Source: Glandiceps talaboti (Eukaryota > Hemichordata > Enteropneusta > Spengelidae). Taken from it: a stretch of 64,000 bases of DNA. Each line of letters starts with the position of its first letter. Position 1 is the stretch's first letter. Made by a program: the position numbers and the translations under genes. The notes under the pieces are model-generated. The model was given only the letters and a program-made list of their open reading frames with translations. It ran no database searches and was not told where the DNA came from. Below, piece after piece: positions 56,745 through 64,000 of the stretch. The stretch spans positions 27,026,095 to 27,090,094 of the forward strand of contig NC_135549.1 in the NCBI RefSeq assembly GCF_964340395.1, in the 5' to 3' direction.

Positions 56745-58756
56745 TCAAGTTGACATAATTGTTATATTTGGTGAAATCGCGGAGGATGCATTGAAATCTG
56801 AACAAACACTATCCTTTCCTTTGGACCATACCTCGACACTCTGTATTCCCAAGTTCAAGGCAAGTATACCAGTAAACACGGTCAGGATGAAGGTCATTTT
56901 GCCATTCATCTTAGGCACTTTAATTTCGGAAACGAATTTGGAAATGCGCTCCCAGAATGGAGATTCATTCATCGAACATTTGATCTGCACGAATGACGTC
57001 ATGCTCTTCCATTCTCGCTCTATGTGAAATCCACCAACTGCAATGAGCGGTAGGACCAAGAACATGGCTATTTCTAACCAGATAGTGGCGGCTAAGAATA
57101 GGGGTTTCAGTTCATAGAAGTTATCCTCACCGACACTGTAGTTCCAACAAATCTGCAGATAAATCTTAAAAGTAACGAGAGAAAGTTGGAAAACCATCCA
57201 ACGACACAGAAAATTTTGCAGAGGAGCGAATCTCTGAAAACTTACTGCGATACGCTGGAAACAGACCTCGTCTGGTAGTGAATCGGACTTTGTGGCATGG
57301 CTAGCGAGGAACGATGACAGAAAACGCAGTTCCATTTGCAGGCACTTCTTCAAGTTATAGATAAGAAAACAGAAAGAGGTGAAGAAAAAATAACCAATGA
57401 TTCCCATTGTTGGTGAAAGTATAACCCTCGGATTGACTTCAGGCGGGGACCAACATGGATCGTCCGCACCTCCTTTATAAAACACAAGCACATTGTACGA
57501 CACCCGTATCGCGGTACAGATGACGGGGAATGCAAAGAATACGTAACCCATTCGACGACTGCTATTATTTTGAAAATCAGCATACGAAAGACACACCCTT
57601 ATGTAATGGGTCTGAAAAGGCATGGCGCCTTTACACGAAGCGAGAGAAAACAGACGAATGATGATAGGAATAAACATCGATAGGCAATAAAAAGCGGGTG
57701 ATAGAAGTCGTAGTACCTTGTCTTCTCTGCCGTAGTATCTGAATAGTAAACGTTGGATATAGTTGACGAATAATCCAACCAGGAGTAGAATCCATGTCCA
57801 AGTGAAGAGCAAAGTCAGCCAGTCACCAACGCTTCTTGATTCTGTATGAATAATAATATAAGACAGTGTATTACTCGACATGACAGTCGCATGTACGTAG
57901 ATTTCAATATCTCTACACTGCACGTGCAGTGCACTGCACTACACTACTCTACACTACACTACACTGCACTACGCTACACCACACTACACTACAGTACACT
58001 ACATTACACTACACTACACTACACTACACTACACTACTGTGACACTACATTACACTGCACTACACTACACTACACTACATCACAACATTCTACACACGAC
58101 TACTGCATCACCCCAATATGTAATAATCAACCCAATATGTAATACTAACCCAATATGTAATAACACCTTAACCCAATATGTAATACTAACCCAATATGTA
58201 ATAACATGAACTTTATAAATCATACATTAAAATTTCGTTAAAATTATAGATGATAATTAAATGCAATAAGTTGTATAAATCAGTAGTCAAACATCTTATC
58301 AATCAATACACTGTGAAATCAACTTGTCCTTTGGGTGAACTTCTCCAGGGACACATTACCTTTTTTGTGTATATAATTATTACCACCAAGTATATTGGTA
58401 TCACATTCACGGCATCCATCTTGTTGTGAGTTGTTTATAGTAACGTCATTCTGGTTGTCATCAAGATCCTGAAGGACAATGACAGTTGCGTCCGTCTTTC
58501 TTTCTTCGTCCTCTTGAGAGACACCACCAGTAGCTGGAACAGTTGCCTCTTGATTAGCTTTCTTGACAAGGTACGCCGAAAATTTTATACTGGCATTTTC
58601 TGATTCACAGCGAATATCGTTACACGTTCCACAAACGTAGAAATAGGACGTCGATGTACCAGTTATTAGCATATCAAGGTATCCCATGATACCAAGCGCC
58701 ACCTTTATAATAATAGGGAAAGTTGACGGAGTTTGTGGTTGTTCGTTGATAGCCAT
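56745..58756 (-). CDS. seven-helix membrane protein B, paralogue of A, two exons
   Basis: Exons 58,756-58,360 and 57,841-56,745; phase-1 GT-AG intron (G|AA); 497 residues, start MAINEQPQ. The intron sits at the same place and phase as in gene A, so the two arose by duplication of an already split gene. Exon 1 again has a hydrophobic stretch (about 13-32) and CxxC pairs (C42/C45 and C115/C118, plus C50); the second pair lies about 15 residues before the junction in both. Exon 2 has the same seven helices and shares with A: GYF-x-F-x-SFC, FA-x-LQ, CRWM-x-FQ, FKI-x-LQ, WNY, WLEI-x-MF, AVGGFHIE, E-x-PFW, GKM-x-FILTV-x-TGILA-x-NLG-x-Q. The tail is shorter, with two sequons (NAS, NIT), again predicted extracellular. 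Tail to tail with A, 3.3 kb between stops. Function unknown; a chemoreceptor-like or channel role would be inference from topology only. Confidence 0.85.
57930..58090. repeat. (CACTA)n pentanucleotide array in the intron of gene B
   Basis: Imperfect CACTA/CATTA units fill about a third of the intron. Confidence 0.93.
58110..58206. repeat. AACCCAATATGTAATA tandem repeat in the intron of gene B
   Basis: Five to six copies of ACCCAATATGTAATA with spacers giving 18-24-bp periods, about 150 bp from the donor side of the intron. Confidence 0.92.
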
Positions 58757-58930
58757 AGTGTACCAAAATATCGCTTACACGTGCACCGAACACAAATTAT
58801 GCCGCCTGCCTTCAACTGAGTCAAGATACGCTTCGGTCTTCGACTGACGTGGGTTTCTCCTCGACTCTTGTTGCGTGAGCTGTTTCTTGAAAATTCCTCA
58901 TTTCTAAATGTATACATGTACTGGAACATT

Positions 58931-59158
58931 TGCATGATAAACAAACACGGAAGTACAAATGTAGAAATTACGCCAGTATTTTTTATTCAAAAGTAAATAA
59001 AATGGGAAGTAAATGGTTTGTTTTCTAACATGATACTTTCCGCTTGCATTGTAAACAAACACGGAAGTGCAAATGTAGAAATTACGCCAGTATTTTTTAT
59101 TCAAAAGTAAATAAAATGGGAAGTAAATGGTTTGTTTTCTAACATGATACTTTCCGCT
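58931..59158. repeat. 114-bp tandem duplication upstream of gene B
   Basis: Positions 58,931-59,044 are repeated at 59,045-59,158 with only a few differences near the left end. The unit contains ACAAACACGGAAGT, ATTACGCCAG and AACATGATACTTTCCGC. Confidence 0.95.
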
Positions 59159-59159
59159 T

Positions 59160-62100
59160 GCATTGTACTAAAAGTCGTCGGTGACAATCACAAGTTATCG
59201 TTCCGTTTTTTTAAGGTGTAGATTTGTATTTAAACTTCGTATCATGCACGCCAAAGTAAAACGATATGGGGGAATACCCAAAATTTTCTTTCCCAACTAG
59301 TAATGTAACTAACTATATACGACAGCTCAGGTAACAACGTACGTACATACGATTTTGTTGTGTAAAATCCGTCAACAAAACCCAGTGAAGGGTGACAGAA
59401 ACGTCCGAAAAGGAAACGCAAGAAAAACGACGTGACAAGTTACTGGCAGATATGAACCAGCTCCACTGATAACACAGCTCTGTTGCTAGAATCTGCATTA
59501 TATATAGATATTTCCAAGAGTAGACTCATCCATGCAAATATATGTAAATATGCAAATATGAGGCAATTTATTGACTTTCGTACTGACCAAACCTCGTCCT
59601 CGTTCACAACAACGAAGTATGACTATGTGTATCGTTATCACATCTAAGTAGTCTGCCATTGGGGGATACCTGATGCTGTTTTCTATCAGCTCATAATAAC
59701 TGAATCCCCTCTTGTTCCGTAATCCGTACCTTTTGACAGTCTGACATAACACGCTACAGCGCCCCCGTGATGGAAGAGACACGTACGACAACATGAATGT
59801 TAACACTCTTGTGAGAAAAGATTTGCAATGGTAACAATTTCAAATGAATATAGTTCATTCATTCACTCATTCATTTAATACAATGACAGATTTAAAAAAA
59901 AAAACCTGAAGAGCGATTTCGTCTTAAGTTGCATTGCATTTTTTTAATGCCCAGAAAGCCACACAAAAACCCTACCCTGCTACGTGCAACTTCTATATAT
60001 ATAACATAGAGTCAGAAAATTCTCAAATCTTACTCAGAAAAGCCCTGTTGTACACAAGGATGAGGCATCACGGGTAAATGGTCATAGAAATAGATAGACG
60101 TACAGGGTGCAATGCAGTACCATGGTCAAGACTTGCCGCAATGATATCAATATTTTCTCACAGTAAATTCAAGAACAAGAACATTCATTCATTCATTCAT
60201 TCATTCATTCATTCATTCATTCATTCATTCATCCATCCATCCATTCACTCATTCATTCATTCATTCATTCATTCATTCATTCATTCATTCATTCAGACAA
60301 CAGGATATTCATCAAATTCAATTTATTTAACTTCGACTTAAAATACACATTCCGGTTATAACGAAATGATACAATCGTCATAGTAGACAAGCTGCGATTA
60401 AAGTCGCTACTACACAATGCATGGAAAATAAATTGTTAACTTGCATGAGTTGCGATCACAGTTCATAAATTATGCTAATAAGTTTGATTTTCTAAATAAT
60501 ATAATTGTGAAATAATACCTCAATTCTCGTTTTTTAAAGGTACACAAGCTGTAACTGGGATATCCTCTTTTGTTTGTATTCAGACAACCAACAATATATT
60601 CAATGAAATATTACTAGACAATGACAATGTGCAATATAATAATATAATGATTGGAGGTCGCTTTTACCCACGAATTGTACAGTAACAGTTTGGAACGTTG
60701 AGGGCGCTGATTTTAAAGTGTAGACCTAAAAATCAATTTTGATTGCTTTTATTTACTATATTATGTGTACAGCTACACAAATACGTTTAGTAAAAAAGTG
60801 ATCCAATACTTTTCAAGGTGCACGATATTATTACGTGAAAATCATTACATCTAACATAACAAGGTTTTTTTTTTTTGGGGGGGGGGGTTAAAAATGGTTT
60901 CAGTTGCAACCAGTGTAACTCTGTAATTAATTAGATTGCCATTATAATGAGATGAAATGTACATAAAATTCAAATTATTTGTAGGACTTGAGGAAAGCAT
61001 CGGTTGAAATAGCTTACTAATCTCTCGCAATAGAGTGATTTGAATGAAAGTAACCCCATCCTCGTACTAGTGAACTTCGCTGCGACCTAAACAGTTGCAG
61101 TGGCTTGATGGCGTCCTTCAAATTCTCGTCGTAGCAATATAGATACCCTTTACACATACTATTTAGTACGCACTATAATTATAAATAATAACCTATGGTT
61201 TCGAGTTGTCTAAAATTACAGAAAGAGGGCAGATATTGGAAAATTCCGTAGGTTCTTCTCTTTCACGCAGTAAAAACAGATATTTGACCAATTCCAACAA
61301 TGTCTCGATAATAGGGGTGTCTAAATTATCTACCAGTTCCACGAATAACACGATAAAAAATGGTGCCTAAATTACCAACTTCAATTTTTTTTTAGAAATA
61401 ATTTCATCTCAACATTAGAGAACTCTTATGGATCTTAAAATTCAAAATAAAATTAAATGCGTTCTGTGATGTTCTAACAAAATTAACTGGGCCAAAATGG
61501 AAAAAAAATAACTGATATATTCTGACGATAGAGGAATATGAGGTGTCTTCTAAAACGTGAGGTTATGTGGTTGTCATGACGTTGCCAACCATTGGTGGTA
61601 GAATTAGGAAAATATGATGTTGTTCTATCAAGATGGTATGACGAAATCATCGAAGCAATCAGAGCCCCTTCACAAGATTAATTTTGATTGGTTGGTTGTC
61701 GCACTGACATGACTCTCCACAACCAAGCAATACTGATGTGCCTGGTTTTCCAACTAATGTTCACCATACAAGTCCCCGATAGATTACGCCCAAGCTCGGT
61801 TTATACATAACATGGCGTTTCATAAACGCAACATATACCACAGATATGGTAAATTATTAAAAATTTTCTTAAGTATTACTTGGAATAATTTCCGTAAATC
61901 GGTAACGGAAAATCCCAATTGATATAAATGATCATAACTGGCACATATCAACACAATCCGGAAAAAAAAATACAGCAATATTTTGATTTTTATAAACTAA
62001 TAAGACTGTCAAAAAATCTAAAGCATACCCTAAACATTAAACTTAAATATATTTAAAGTACATAGTCAAATTCCGTGATACACGTTCACCTCATAATGGT

Positions 62101-62250
62101 AACGTGGAGCCATGTATCCTAAGTTAAACATAAATTGAACGAGAATAAGTTGAGTCGGAATGAAGTACGTAAGCAAGAAATGTTTTAGCGTACACCTGAC
62201 AGCCATAGCAGTCAGTGCGCCATCTTGCGAACAATAATGTGATACTTTTG
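59160..62250. other. intergenic, no gene seen
   Basis: Contains an (ATTC)n array at about 60,181-60,295 and a poly-T/poly-G tract near 60,867-60,888. No exon with motif and splice support was found on either strand. Confidence 0.5.
60181..60295. repeat. (ATTC)n tetranucleotide array
   Basis: ATTC units interrupted by a short ATCC block. Confidence 0.96.
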
Positions 62251-62252
62251 TC

Positions 62253-62258
62253 TTTATT
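62253..62258 (-). terminator. possible poly(A) signal of the ankyrin gene
   Basis: AATAAA on the minus strand, 228 bp after the stop codon at 62,486. Confidence 0.45.
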
Positions 62259-62485
62259 GTTGTGGTTCCCCCACAGGAAGAAGTAAATCTTTACAGCGTA
62301 CACTATCACTGTACGAATATCCAATTACCACCCTAATTAGCCGTTCGGATACAAATCAGTCTGAAATACAGTTTTGTCGTCAATTTGCAGTCGTCATGTT
62401 GACGATGCTTGTCATCGACAGAGAAACGCCTCCAACGTCAGCTTCAATGCAACAACCATACAATTGTGTTGTAGTGCTCAATATT

Positions 62486-64000
62486 TCAGCGACAAAGCTT
62501 AGTTTCCATGTCGGTAATCTTACACTTGAGGTCATGCTCCCGAAATTTCAATCTGTCCTCTTTGTCAATGATAAACTTCAAGTTCTGTCTGTCACGTAGT
62601 TGATCTGACCGTTGACATGTTATCTCGTGCCGAGTTTGGCGAAGTGTATTTTGAACAGTTGCCAATTCGTCCCTGTGAATCTGTAGTTCTCTATTCAATT
62701 GCCTATGTTCAGTCGACAAGTAATATACATCTTTCCCGGAGGTTATGTCACCGTTTCCGAGAAAATTAGACGGCGGGGGCGTCAATTCTGCTGTTGGGTC
62801 TAAGCTTTCGACAGGTTCTCGCCGTGAATGCATTCCGTCTGCTATTGGAGCGTCACACTCGACCGGTTCTCGTGTGATCCAGGGGGCACTACTACCATCT
62901 TTATAATGTCCTTTTAATTTGAAGGTGTCATTGGCATTAGGACCACAACTAGTACTTTCAACAGGCTCTCGTCTCCTGTGTACGTACATCTCTTCTGCTA
63001 GCTGTATGTTACTCTGATATTCCATAGTCCGACCACAATCTTGATCGTTTTTAGACAAGTCGTTATATTCCATCGAGAGGGGACGGAAGGCTCCGTTGTA
63101 ATTCAGCGTGGGTTGAATATTCATGTACGGTGTAATTGGAGGGCTTTGAGGGGAATAAGAAGTCTGCACTGAAACAGGTACACAGGGAACTGCCGAAACT
63201 GACCTTTTATCCTCCATTGCACCTGCGAATAATAAACAAAATGTTACCAAGAGACAAATAAATTTGACAGCAATCTCGATACACACCACTGTACATGTAA
63301 CAAATGACATTGTCAATGTATACGTAGCAACTATACACGAATTTTCCAAATGAATTGCCATAGCTAGCTCTATAAAAAATAAAAACACACCCAAAGCAAT
63401 AGCACTACAATCGTAATCTACGTTACCATAGTTACATATGTCAAGTTATGATTAGGGTTGAAATCTTACGTAGTTGTCTAACAGTAGAGCTATAGAAAGT
63501 TGGTCCTGAAGAAATGAAGTCATTATGTAATCATTATAGCTCCACACTGATACAAGAATTATAGAATGAATAAATGACCGTTTTATTTGCCGAACTGTGA
63601 GTAACAACATGTTCCTTCCCGTCATTTGTCATCGTTTAGCCATAGAGGGCACTGTCACTAGGAGTTGCAGACAAGTCGATACAAAACCTTTACGTCATGA
63701 CTTGGGCAATTTCTTTTTTACTTTTCATGAAAAATGTTAATACAATTCAATATATAATAAGGACAAGTTTAATGCCTGAAAATAGTTGGGGATAAACTGT
63801 CCGATTTCAAGCATTATCACGTGTATGGGTTGTACCTTCAAAGTTTTTTTTGAGAGACAATTATTTACTCACCGTATACACTCAAGTACTTTCCAATTTG
63901 AAAGTGGTTGTTCAAACCTGCCTCTTCGTACGGTCTGTTCCATTTCACATTGCGCTTGGACACATCGGCATTAGCTTCGACCAGTATTTTCACAACGTTC
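62486..64000 (-). CDS. ankyrin-repeat protein with C-terminal coiled coil, 3' end (two exons)
   Basis: Exons 64,000-63,873 (open at the window edge) and 63,222-62,486, phase-1 GT-AG intron (G|GT). The first exon encodes NVVKILVEANADVSKRNVKW then NRPYEEAGLNNHFQIGKYL: the VVKILVE-x-x-ADV helix-turn pattern and the following A/G-x-x-x-x-H-x-x-I-x-x-YL are an ankyrin repeat end and the start of the next or a cap. The second exon carries about 130 Pro/Ser-rich residues with the motif REPVE three times (HRRREPVEST, TREPVECD, SRREPVESLD), then about 80 residues of charged coiled coil (from TEHRQLNRELQIHRDE to DMETKLCR). Soluble scaffold-type protein; partner unknown. The upstream hydrophobic frame on this strand is intron read-through. 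Confidence 0.75.

Noticed and set aside
62486-63394. Extended N-terminus with three hydrophobic stretches on the ankyrin protein's last exon
   Set aside because: That part lies upstream of the splice acceptor at 63,222 and is intron read-through; the ankyrin exon joins in frame at the acceptor.

Overview
The window is metazoan nuclear DNA. Genes are split by GT-AG introns of up to about 9 kb, coding exons are sparse, base composition is AT-rich, and there are many microsatellites, foldback elements and tRNA-derived SINEs. The recognisable families (SLC41A, NOPCHAP1, Frizzled-type CRD, ZIFL-like MFS) fit an invertebrate animal. An invertebrate deuterostome such as a hemichordate is my guess; the sequence does not prove it.

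Layout, left to right. (1) 0.9-1.3 kb, + strand: the last two coding exons of a major-facilitator transporter whose 5' part lies outside the window. (2) 4.1-4.7 kb, - strand: a single-exon secreted protein made of one Frizzled cysteine-rich domain, with no membrane or netrin-like domain. (3) 5-14 kb: repeats (a LINE 3' end with a long tetranucleotide tail, a DNA transposon with GC-rich terminal inverted repeats, a TA-array-flanked palindrome), then a small unrecognised protein at 14.06-14.43 kb with a probable noncoding first exon ending at 10,540. (4) 17.6-22.5 kb, - strand: a four-exon homologue of NOPCHAP1 (C12orf45), assembled here exon by exon with consistent phases. (5) 23.1-43.9 kb, + strand: a nine-exon SLC41A1/2-type magnesium transporter, head to head with NOPCHAP1 across a 567-bp shared upstream region. 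Human SLC41A2 and C12orf45 are also neighbours at 12q23.3, so this looks like an old conserved pair. (6) 44-51 kb: repeats, including a 469-bp inverted-repeat element with a perfect 10-bp target duplication and a tRNA-type SINE. (7) 51.6-58.8 kb: two convergent paralogous genes for a seven-helix membrane protein family I cannot name. Each has a first exon with a hydrophobic stretch and two CxxC pairs, a phase-1 intron at the same place, and one large exon with all seven helices and a glycosylated C-terminal tail. Predicted topology is N-in/C-out, as in arthropod gustatory/odorant receptors and unlike GPCRs. (8) 62.5-64 kb, - strand: the 3' end of an ankyrin-repeat protein with a triple REPVE motif and a C-terminal coiled coil; its 5' part is beyond the right edge.

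NOPCHAP1 (snoRNP assembly) and SLC41A (Mg2+ transport) probably share a promoter but not a pathway. The seven-helix pair is the best candidate for undescribed biology. The other strong theme is the number of distinct foldback/MITE families with readable ends and target duplications, many of them inside the SLC41A and NOPCHAP1 introns.
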